In this document: one piece after another, positions 46,087 to 56,600 of the stretch
Layout of the letters: each line of letters starts with the position of its first letter
How positions within the stretch are numbered: position 1 is the stretch's first letter
Assembly (NCBI GenBank): GCA_030248295.1
Contig: JASANH010000626.1
Span: 806,001 to 870,000 of the forward strand
DNA length: 64,000 bases
Direction of reading: 5' to 3'
Source: Mesodorylaimus sp. YZB2_4
Lineage: Eukaryota > Nematoda > Enoplea > Dorylaimida > Dorylaimidae
Made by a program: the position numbers and the translations under genes
Notes under the pieces: model-generated
Told to the model about the DNA's origin: nothing
What the model saw: the letters and a program-made list of their open reading frames with translations, nothing else
Database searches by the model: none

Positions 46087-47207
46087 TCGCTAGCTATAGG
46101 TGTAAATTGATTTCCTATCCTGCACGAACTTTCTGAAAAGGTCAACTGTCGTCGGAGGACAGACAGCTGTAATTGCTGCATGATTGTTCGTGTGCCTGAT
46201 TGTCGGTACCGCCAAGTGCTGTATTTTTCAGCATTTCCAGCTGACCTTTCTGAACGGCTGTTGAAAAAATAGAAATAAACAGGGGCTGGCATTTTCAGAG
46301 TGGATTTTTGAGGAGGTTATTAATTTCGCCTCAGCTGAGTGCATTTGGGACATTGGGTACGGAATCGGGTATTTTTTCTGGTGCTCATTGAAGCGAAAGT
46401 TGATCAAGGGTGTCATAGGCAGTGCGGAGACTCTTGCTGTTCCTATAGGCTAATTAGCCAACCGCGGGTCTAATCGCGCCGGGCGTACGGGCATCAAAGG
46501 CTAAGTGACGACTCGAAGGAAGCTCGTCGATAGCGGGCGCCTATCCTGCGTGCATTCACTGTGAAAATAGAGGTGATAGAAGAAGGCCATTAGCCAAGGC
46601 CGCTCCGCATGGTCTCACCCTCTCCCTGTCCACTAAGGGAATGTGCATGCGACTTCGCCAGCGGGCATTGCTTCGTCTCCAACTGATCCGAAGAAAGGTT
46701 TCTCAAACTCGTTTTTGCTCTACTGAGCCACAAGAGGTGCCCGTCGCCAACCAGCCGGCCTAAGTGGGCTTTTTTCAAGCACCTGCAAGAGTCTAACTAC
46801 AACTAGCTGAAAATCGAAGTTCCTTGAAAAAATTTGCCTTCAAATTGCGAGCCGGTTGTTAGAGCTCTTTTGAACCCTTGACGCTTCCTTTCCTGGGAGC
46901 GAATGCCTCGTCGAATCCTGCACTCGTATTCGGGCTACAACTAACCTAAACGTGGTTTCCTAGTTCTCTGAAGGAAGCCCTAAGCAGACATCCAAGTACG
47001 GCTTGTGAAATTGTTTCCATAACAGGCAGTTCCTGACGCCTACTGTTGCTACACTGTTAGCACGAACTGTTTTCTATCAACCTTGCTATGTGTTCCTCCC
47101 GCCATCCCGCCCGTCCATTAACCTAACGCCCACCATCCGGACGTTGGCGCCAACTACTACTATCAATTGTATAATCAAGAACTGGTGTCCTGCAACACTC
47201 ATTCGAG
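46087..47207. other. Spacer between the coiled-coil gene and the GPCR
   Basis: It holds the 3' UTR of the coiled-coil gene (AATAAA near 46273) and the promoter and any leader exon of the GPCR. No coding sequence was recognised. Confidence 0.35.
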
Positions 47208-48344
47208 ATGCTAGCTGGCCTGCTGTGCAGCCTGTACTTGATCTTGCTCGTCCTGGGTGTTGGTTCGAACTTGCTGGCCTTGGTCAGAACCGTCAAAGTG
47301 TACAGATGGGTACGCACGTGCGAGTGGACGAGTGAACCTCAAGGTGCGTCCGGCATCTATGGTCCTGGGTGTCGAGTCAACCATCTGTTATGGCTCAGTC
47401 TGGTCTTTATTATCACAAACATATGCCTCCTGCTGTGTCTGTGTTTCCTGATATCGGACGTGTTGGCCCAGGGATGGCATCTGGGCTCTACCCTCTGCTG
47501 GTACTATTGGTGGAGTGAGAACGTGTCCAAGACGTTCGTGGCATTCCTGCTATCGGCTCTCAGTGTCGAGCGTTATCTTCATTCAAGCAGCGAGTCCAGA
47601 TGGCGAAGAATGACCAAGAGTTCCTTCATGGTGGCCACACTGGTCGTGTTGGGATCTGTGCTGGTGGTCGTCTTGGCCGCCCCGTTGCAACCGTACGTGG
47701 GTGTGCAGACACTGACGATCGAGTCCAGCTCGGCAGGTTACGACGCCACGAATCTGACCAAATGTGGTATCAGTGATTTTATACCCAAGTGGTCACTACG
47801 TTACCATGTGCTCGGCTCGTTCCTATTCGCCTATGTCATGCCCTTAGTCGTCTCGTTATTCTGCTACGGGGTTGTAGCCAGCAAGTCCAAAACGGTACCC
47901 GCCAGAGAAAGCACCGAAACGGATGGGGGAAATCAAGAGAGATTCCCCTCGCTCTCATCAACTTCGACCAATGCGGGCAACGTGGACAGACCCGAGCCCC
48001 TGTCGAAACGTGTTACCCTTATCGGAGCCACTCTGGCCACGCTTTACGTCCTGTGTTGGAGTCCGTATTGGCTAACGACCCTGATGATCCAATTCGGCAA
48101 TCTGACCCACTCATCCACGTTCACCCTGCCCTTCACCCTCTTCGTCTGCCACGTTCTTCCGTACGTCAACGCCACTGTGGCTGGACTGCTGTTCGTGAGC
48201 ATGGCTAAGCGACTCAAGCTATTGAAGCTGTCCGATGTGCTGCATGGGGGCAGGCCGACGGAAGCTGGCGAGAGGGAAACTATGGCCAAGGGGCACTACC
48301 ACGAAATGGCAACCAGGGAGTCGCTCGCATCAGTCGACGAATGA
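47208..48344 (+). CDS. Rhodopsin-class G-protein-coupled receptor (orphan, intronless)
   Basis: A single exon of 378 codons has seven hydrophobic segments. TM1 starts at residue 2 (LAGLLCSLYLILLVLGVGSN). TM3 ends with SALSVERYL (ERY in place of DRY). TM5 contains FLFAYVMPLVVSLFCYGVV, TM6 has LCWSPYW (CWxP), and TM7 is PYVNATVAGLLFV, where the usual NPxxY is missing. The third loop is Ser/Thr-rich. CWYYW before TM3 supplies the disulphide cysteine. The extracellular N-terminus is almost absent with this start; a stop lies 12 codons upstream, so any longer N-terminus would need an upstream exon. The ligand is unknown; the peptide-receptor branch is the likely class from TM3/TM6. The absence of introns suggests a retrogene-like origin, as for many animal GPCRs. 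Confidence 0.85.
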   Translation: MLAGLLCSLYLILLVLGVGSNLLALVRTVKVYRWVRTCEWTSEPQGASGIYGPGCRVNHLLWLSLVFIITNICLLLCLCFLISDVLAQGWHLGSTLCWYYWWSENVSKTFVAFLLSALSVERYLHSSSESRWRRMTKSSFMVATLVVLGSVLVVVLAAPLQPYVGVQTLTIESSSAGYDATNLTKCGISDFIPKWSLRYHVLGSFLFAYVMPLVVSLFCYGVVASKSKTVPARESTETDGGNQERFPSLSSTSTNAGNVDRPEPLSKRVTLIGATLATLYVLCWSPYWLTTLMIQFGNLTHSSTFTLPFTLFVCHVLPYVNATVAGLLFVSMAKRLKLLKLSDVLHGGRPTEAGERETMAKGHYHEMATRESLASVDE

Positions 48345-49336
48345 CTGCCGTCCTCCCTTCCGCTACAAGTGGTCCACATTGCACCCCTAGTCACAGCTAT
48401 TTTGCACTGTTTTTGGAGAAAACACGACACCACATTGACTCGGGCTCTACCGTAGCCCAGGCCCTAGCGAAGTTAATCACATTTGTGCCGAAGGGATCGA
48501 ATGACAATAATGAGCCAAGTCACAAGGACGACATCTCATGTCTTTTGTGTCCTCAAGTTTCACTTCGTCAGTATTCAGTCCAGTGTGTGACACTGGACCA
48601 TGCTGTGCCGTGCCACTTGAGCACCTGCTAGATTGCTAGTAACTCCCTGCCTGGCCCAGTATAACGAGCTTATAATCAGAGCGCTGACTCTTACTGACGT
48701 CAAATGTTTATAGATAGCATCAACTGTAATCATATCTGCATGGCTTCCCGCTAGACCTACAGTACACCCCGACGTCGAGGCCGACCCCAGAGCCTGATCT
48801 TTGCTTCGGCCACCCACCGAGGCTCGTTCCCACCGCTTCATTTGCCACACACTTCAAAGTGCCAGCTACTCACATCCGCAAATTACCTTTACCGAGCAAA
48901 GTTTATTCACAGAGGTCCCATTGCCAACTACAGGTTCTCCACCGCCAGCTGTGCCACTTAGCATAAGATACGCAAATAAATGCATGTGACAAGAGTACAA
49001 TACTCGTAAAAGCGCCAACACCATTCTATGAGTCTGTATGCATACGCGGAAAAATTGGTCATGCAAAAAAACCAGTTCCAACACCACTCGCCATCAACAA
49101 CCACTCACTGTCCTAGAGTCGAGTAAGGTGTGATATGTAGGCTCCTACTCGCACACGACCTAAACATAACATAAGCACTGACACTGATGCGAGCAAGCAA
49201 ACACAAACATCTAAGAAGCCACCTGTACACCATGCATTAACCGTGTTCAGTGATCCTGCGCCTATCACAAAATTAAAAATGAGAACCACAAGAAACTGAC
49301 CTCAAAAAAGAAATTGAACGGAGACGCATAATCTCT
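48345..49336. other. Convergent spacer between GPCR and TPRKB
   Basis: About 1 kb with both 3' UTRs. An AATAAA near 48974 suits the GPCR. No coding sequence was seen. Confidence 0.4.
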
Positions 49337-51583
49337 TCAAGAAACATAGTCTTTGGCGACGATACGAGAAACGATCGCATCCACAATTGTGGCCTTATTC
49401 AACTCCGGTTCCTTGACGTGATAGACCTGAAACTTAAAATGCATAACCAAAGACCAAGAGCAAAGGAGAAACGGAACCTACGTGTTTAACGAGATCGTAA
49501 TTAGCAATCGCCTGCATTTGCGACAAGGGCGATGGTCGTCCTTTGATCTTCTTTCCCACTTCAGTCAGCTTATCTCCTTTCACGTCGTCAATAATCGCTA
49601 CGAGGATATCTTGGCTGAAAAAGGAGGATTGTAAGCTGCAAGATGGGTGCTTTACAGGGCCCCGCATCTCGTTTGAGCACAAGGACCCCTTGGCTCGGTC
49701 GACTAAAAACTTGTAAAGGATCCCTGTCCATGTTTTACCCTCCCCCTGGGAGCTCTTGTGAGCTCAAGGGAAAACATGTTTTACCTCCTCTACCTCTAAG
49801 ATTATCGCAAGCAGCAGCCATTAGGCATGTTTGTACGACAAGTACCAAGATATAGTTTTGCGCAGAAAAAATTCACGGGCGGTAATTACCCCTCTGCATC
49901 TGGACCTTGCCTGGTGCCATGGACCAATATTAGTAAGCCCCATTTTCCATAGCTTCAACACAAAAAAGGAGCGGCCATGGCGTACCTGTCATCCTGAATT
50001 CCAAACGTGATCAATGATTCGGTAATCTAAAAAGAAAATGATCGCAGATAAAAACTGCGTTCGGATTCGGCACCCAGTAACTCACGTTCTTCGTTGGTGA
50101 CAAGGCGTAGACAATCTCCGAGTGAACATTTTTGGTTGACAGTTTGCCTCGGGCTTGACAATAAATAGCTTTGTTTGCGGCAGCAAGCAATTGGAAAACC
50201 TCCAAAATCTATAAGCAAAAAAGCAGTAAGATTACTATTATCAGATAATAGACATGCATACAAAATGTCTTGATTGTACGGGTTTCGAGGATAGGATCAC
50301 CGTCACGATAGAACAGTGACACCGAAGGTAACCCGCGTTACTATTCCTCTCAATGCATTCTCTTATCTCCAGAACAAGTTGAAGAAAAGAGCCAAGAAGA
50401 GAGGTTACGCAAAACTGTAAATAACAGATGTAAATGGCCAACACTGCTGCCTGCTGCTGTTTACTTCCAACCACGATTTCCTTTCTATTTGTAATCAATA
50501 TCGGCATGTGATGCGTCCTTAATTCGGGGCGAACAACTAGCGCGTAAGTAATCCGACAGGCCACAAAAGGGACTGAAGGGCGAATCATACTGCTAAGCAA
50601 GCAACTAATTCGTAGCACAGCAATGCTAACGGAACAAATGAAATCGCGAGACACAGATGCAGATTCAATTACGATACGACTGGCATTCGACAAAACCAGT
50701 CAATGCCCCGAGGTATACAGGACACCAGCCCCATCTTTCCCGCGACATAACACACTCCATATCTTCGCCTCGCCTTTCACCAGCAATCGAAGACCTCACC
50801 GCTCAATCGCAAATCGAGTAAAGCCGCCGCCTAACCAAAGCAGAGCCAGCGCCAGAATATAAATTGTGTTGCCTCAATATGGAGAGGGCTCTAAAACTGA
50901 AAGCGCCATCAATGCCCCAACCGTTTACAGCCAGAGAGGATCATATGATGGCCTCAAACTCAATTTCCCGGAATGCCGGAGGAAGACGTCCCACGCAGTC
51001 GTAAGAAAGCTCAACTTCACAGGCCGCTGGCAAGGATAAAAGAATGCCACCGACTTGATTGCCATATGAGATTGCTGCTTAAGCATTGAAAGAACTTCGC
51101 GCATACGCTAACGTGCGGGCAGCTGAGCAAACCTCGCAAAAACTAAGTATTGATGCCAGAAATGTGACAATTTATAATTGATCTAAAATCTCTGCCAAAA
51201 ATAAGCAAGTACCTTCGCTTCGCCAAGTCCAGGCAAAAAACTCTCATAAATAAGTAGACAGATAGGTATCTAAGCTTTTGTCCAAGTATGTAGTACACAC
51301 TTGTACAGCCCCTAAGTGTTCCGAATCTGACGATGTGTGTAGATACATGGTGACACATGGGCCTAATCACACAATGCACATCCTCCAGAGAACAGCATCA
51401 GGACGAGAATCTTACCATTTCTGCCCGAATCAGGCTGCACTGCAGCTTTCCTTCGGCCAGTAGCTTTCGGAGGTCGGCAGCATTGACCACATTCCGAAAT
51501 AAACACACGCGAAGATGGACCGCCGGGGTCGAATTGTCAAACGGATCGGGTTGCAATCGGAACAACTCACTGTAGCGACCCAT
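49337..51583 (-). CDS. TPRKB: KEOPS/EKC complex subunit TPRKB (Cgi121 family)
   Basis: Exons (minus) 51583-51416, 50208-50086, 50026-49986, 49614-49482 and 49426-49337 join in frame to 184 residues, close to human TPRKB (175). Diagnostic segments are FRNVVNAADLRKLLAEGKLQ, EVFQLLAAANKAIYCQARGK, VHSEIVYALSPTKNITESLI, FGIQDDSQDILVAIIDD and ATIVDAIVSRIVAKDYVS. Cgi121/TPRKB binds the Bud32/TP53RK kinase and tRNA in the KEOPS complex, which makes N6-threonylcarbamoyladenosine at position 37 of ANN-decoding tRNAs. Intron 1 is 1.2 kb while the others are 59-371 bases. An acceptor-like AATTTAG lies 22 bases before the ATG. Confidence 0.93.
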
Positions 51584-52047
51584 CGCTTTCAAGTGAATTT
51601 ACAATCTAAATTATGCAAGTGTTCAAAGCAAAGACAACGCGAAGACAAAATGATGAACTTTCGTTTCGAGGGAGCGAAGACCCCGTCGAGGCAGCTGGAC
51701 TGGTTCTAACGAACTGATTCAGATTTACGAAAATGTCCGAAGCAAAAGTTTTAGAAGCATTAGGAACGAAAGGCAAAAAATAATGCGATTATACGTAATA
51801 CTTTCGTGAAAGCTTTTTCAGATGAGATTACATCCCGTGTTTTTAGAAATTATTTTTCTCAACTGATCTGAAACTATAGTTGATTTGCAGGTACAAAGAA
51901 CAATTTGTTATAGGTGGGCGCTAAATAGCTGGTGGCAGTGCGCTGCACATCGTTAAATTTGCATATTTCCCTGTCTGGCAGAAATTTTCGTTCAACTGTT
52001 TTTTTGTAGTTGGAAATAGCCGGTAAATTAATTAAGAAGTTATTGAA
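51584..52047. promoter_or_regulatory. Divergent promoter region of TPRKB and eL15
   Basis: A bidirectional intergenic region of 464 bases. On the eL15 side a CTGTTTTTTTGTAG acceptor-like site ends at 52009, 38 bases before the ATG. Confidence 0.45.
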
Positions 52048-53403
52048 ATGGGCGCGTATAAATACATGCAAGAAATTTGGCGGAAGAAGCAGTCGGACGT
52101 AATGCGATTCTTATTGCGTGTACGAACCTGGCAATATCGTCAATTGTCGTCCGTTCATCGAGTTCCACATCCGACTCGTCCCGAGAAAGCTCGCCGAATG
52201 GGTTATCGTGCAAAGCAAGGTTAGTTTCTGTTTTTTAAAAAATCTGTTAGGGTTTGAATTGTGACTTAGAATTTTTTGACTACCTGCTTCGCTTGGCACT
52301 TTTTGCTTCGTTTGGTCCGTGTGGTGTGGTGGTTTGCATGAGACAGGAATTTTGTACATAGGCCTAGCTATCGTACAAGGTGATCATTCGTTTTCCAGTT
52401 TGCGCTCACTCAAGTTCTTTCAGGATACGTGATCTACCGCGTTCGTGTTCGTCGTGGCGGTCGTAAGCGCCCAGTTGTGAAAGGTCAAACCTATGGCAAG
52501 CCGAAGAATCACGGCGTGAACCAGCTGAAGTTCGAGCGCAGCACTCAATCGGTCGCTGAAGTAAGTTAACCATATTCTGAATTTTTACCTGTGGTCAAAG
52601 CTAAGCTTATACCCGAACCCTTCAGGAACGAGTCGGTCGTCGATGCGGCGCCTTGCGTGTTTTGAACTCGTACTGGGTCGGCCAAGACGCTACGTTTAAG
52701 TTTTACGAAGTTATCTTGGTGGATCCGTTCCATAAAGCCATCCGTCGTGATCCCAAGATCCAATGGATTTGCGCTGCGCACATGAAACATCGTGAATTAC
52801 GAGGCTTGACCTCGGCTGGACGTAAATCGCGTGGTCTTGGCAAAGGTGAGCAGACATTTTAATGGGGAGGTTTGCTTCCTGCTGTACCAAATCACGGATT
52901 CCTCTGTGCTCTCGAAGGTGGCGGGACTCGTCACAGAAAAAAATGTTTAACCAGCCGCCTGTTGATCATTCACCTGTCGGTGGTTGTCTATTGTCAGACG
53001 CTGCCCACTGGGCGGGCAGGAATAGGTCCATGTGCGCTTTCCCTTGTTCGTATTGGTGGGAAGTCAAGAGCTCGAAAACACGATAGAGAAGGACTTGACG
53101 GTCTTTACGCCACCTTTGTTAGTGCTGACGGTAGATGGTAGCTGTTAGCTGTTATAAGATTAGGATCGTGTCTATAAAAATTCTTCCTCTTTCCTCGACC
53201 AGGTCAAGAGTGTGATGCGAAATGAGTAGCTACAATTTCAGTGCAGTAGTTTGAAGAAAACATTATGCAGCGAAAAGTTGTGGTTTATGTCATATATTTT
53301 CTTATTTTGTGTTTCAGGACACCGATTCTCTAAAACGACTGGAGGAAGCCGCAAGAAGAACTGGTTGCGCAGGAACACCTTGTCTTTGCGTCGTCAACGT
53401 TAG
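52048..53403 (+). CDS. RPL15: Large-subunit ribosomal protein eL15
   Basis: Exons 52048-52219, 52424-52560, 52626-52845 and 53318-53403 join in frame to 204 residues, exactly the eukaryotic length. The sequence is strongly conserved throughout: [80 protein letters not shown] and the basic end [17 protein letters not shown]. eL15 binds 28S rRNA in the 60S subunit. Intron 3 (52846-53317) is long for this gene and has no feature that I recognise. Confidence 0.98.
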
Positions 53404-53600
53404 AGAGGATACAGGTGATGCAGAGTTCGGCGGTTACAGAAATGTTAATTGGATGATGATGTTTTTTGTTTGAGTTGAAAGTAAAACACATGAGGTTATC
53501 GCGCTTATTTCGGCAATGGGTCTTATCGATTCCGCTCTTCCTTGACAGGCATCAGATAGGATACAGGTTCATTATAGAAATGCAACCAGTGCACTCATGG

Positions 53601-56600
53601 TCACAGCTTGGTCTGACTGAGTCGCTTCACGTGGGCTGCAGTCACCTTGATGCCCCGTGAAATCATGAGCGCGAACCTTTGATGCAGTCTGTCGCCGCTG
53701 GAGCAGTGGACACGCTCATCGAAGAGGGGTGAGCAACGGCCTTGAAGGAAGTTGTCCCACTGGCGAATAAACTCATTGGCCAGTGGGTCCCAGGTGCGTC
53801 GCTGCTTGAGGATCTGGAAAGCATATTGGGCCATAGGGTGGCCAGGTCAGGGGGGCGTGCTTACCTGATGCGACGGGCCGAGCCTATTCGCATCGGTGAC
53901 GAGAAAGAGGGGCAAGATGACAGCGGGCATGTCGTCCACGGTCTCTTTCCAGGTCATTTGTGGAATGCGGCCCAGATGCACGAAGGTCATGCCTGCCAAG
54001 TCGCTGTGCGTGAGACAGTCCGAGGAGACGAGCATAAAGCCGAGTGCCGACCCGTACGAATACGATTCTGGTATCACGCTGAAAAGAGATGCATGTAGCC
54101 GCGTGTGGCCAACCTGAAAGGCACGACTCACAATTCGACCGTTCCACTCTCAGGAGGGGGTCTCAGGGTCTGGTCGACGACAGTTACAGGTACGCGATGA
54201 GTCACTCGAGGAAAGAACAAATACGGACGCAGTTCCACACGAATCGAAGGCGAGCTGCTCGGCGATTCAGAATTCCATTTGGGGATTTCGATGCCGCCAA
54301 TGACTGAAGCGCGGGTCATTGTCAACGGGCCCCCCTAGCTAACTGGATAGGCTTACTTTTCGCGATGATATTGATTTTTTCTCCACTGACCCTTTGACAT
54401 CCTACTTTGACTTCTAGCCACCCTCTGGTAGACACCTCGTCGCAGACCGTAGGCTGAAAGGAAACATGCATTTTATTCGGGACAGGGATTTGGCACGGAT
54501 AGGTATACCGAGAATCCCAGGTCTGCCAAAGCTGAGAAATAGTCGAGTATCAAATCTGGTGTGCTGCGCGCTTGTAGCTCCACGTGCGTCATGAATCGAT
54601 CGAACCATTCGGCTGGCACTTGATCGTAAGACGGAAGGTCAAAGAATTGTTGCAGCGTCTCCAAGTTTGACTGAAACGAAGACACGAATGACGGGCGAGC
54701 AAGTCGTGCTTGGACCTGGCTTACGTGCAACTGCTCATAATAGCCAGGGCCTTGTCCGACCGGCGTGTTCCGACGAAGGCAGTCCATGGTTATGGTCCAG
54801 ATCCTGCTCAGGCATAATTCGAACAAAGGCGCCTGTAGACCTCCTCGCAACCCGTGCAAACACTTCTCCAGGTAGTGGAGCAGTGAGTCGATGTCATTCC
54901 CGTTTAGTGTGTTGTTTGATTTCTGTAATGGAAAGCTCCCGGTAAGCTGGCACCAACATGAACGAGCAGTTCGCCTTGAAGGGCAGCTGCCCTTGGGATA
55001 GTTTCGGGTCCGTCCTCACTAGATATCGTTTCAAGCTGGCCCAGCAGACCTTCGAGTGTGCTATGGTAAGGTGATGGTGTTGGTCTCGACCCCGATGTAC
55101 TTCTCCCCTTCTCAGTCATTTTGTGCCTCATGGCTTCATGGAGGAAGGCAAGGAGAGACCCTTTACTATCTCACCACCAAACTAAAACGTGCCCAAATCA
55201 GCTACGTACCTGCAAGGGCGTCAGATACTTCTTCTGAAACAAGAACACATCGTCATTATCCGGGTCCATTCCGCCCTTTGTACCACTTACTATGGACCCC
55301 GAGTACGTGTCAGAACAAGCCGTCAGAGGGTGACAATACTTTTCTACCTCAGGCCGTATTTGACCTATGATCATTTCGATCAGGTCTGCCGCCAGTCCAT
55401 CGATGACCTATTGTGAGAGACAGCTTAGTCAGCGGGGCCTCGAGCCCAGTTTACCTCCCAGTATACCTCTCTAGTCGAAGTGCCCAGTCGTGCAAACGTA
55501 ATTCTGGCTTGTTCATATTCCTGCGACTCCTTACCGAATTGAGTAGCCAGTGCTCGAAACACGTCAGCGATGCGAAGGAATTCGGGGAGTCGGTCATTTA
55601 GATACTGCCCGACGTGGCAAATGCTGTTAGCCGCTCGACTGATCTGAAATGAAGTCTTTGAATGCCATGTCCACGAGCAGATTGCCGAGCCTGACCTCAG
55701 TTTTGCAAGCAGTTTGTTTGTGTTTGACAACAACTAACTGATGCAAATGCTTGGAAAAACTGATGGCGTTGTCGCAGATTATCTGAAACAACAAGACCGG
55801 TTGGAGTGGGAATAGAAGATAGAACCAGAACTTCACTCACATCAACCATTTTTATTGTAGCTAATAGAAGCGTGTTCGGGTCTGACAACTGCAGCTTGAT
55901 GAATTCGTCACATATCTGCAAGGAAGTCTCCTCTGTTTCTCTCGGTCTGTGTTAGACACACGGACTTTACCCCTTTGCACACCGCCAGCATGTCCACTGT
56001 GGAGGCAGTGAAATTGACGTTAGCCGCAGCTTTTTCTAACTGAAGTATGGAAAGAGTGGGTGCCGTCAGGAGAGTGTCCTCAGCTTTAACTTACATCCGC
56101 GTCCTTCCTGGCGGATTTCATAATCATATCGTAGCTGGTTACTTTAGTTGTGTGTAACCAGAGATCCAAACAGTCTGTGAACCAAGACTGGTAGGAGGCC
56201 ATTTGAAGTGGTAATCTGAAAATGATAGACTGGTCGTCCTGATGTGGATACAAGATTCGGATAGTCACGGTGCATTTGCAGTAGACATGGCCTTAGGACA
56301 CTGTGCACCTAGCACTGCTGGATATCCTCAATGCCTTGAAAGAGGGCCCATCAAGGGAGGATGAGCGTAACTCACGTCGGCATTGTCTCATGCAACAACC
56401 CGTAGATGCGTCTAATTTCGAAATAAAGCCTGCTCGTATTTCTCGAGGCATTCTGCATCAGTTCACGATCGTAGTACACGTGTCGCTGGGATAGAGTGAA
56501 GGCCCGAAACAGTAGGATCGCCATTTCTGACACCTGCAACAGGTCACGATCATAAGTGCAATAGCATGTGTACTGTATTGCACTGGCTACCTCGGAATCA

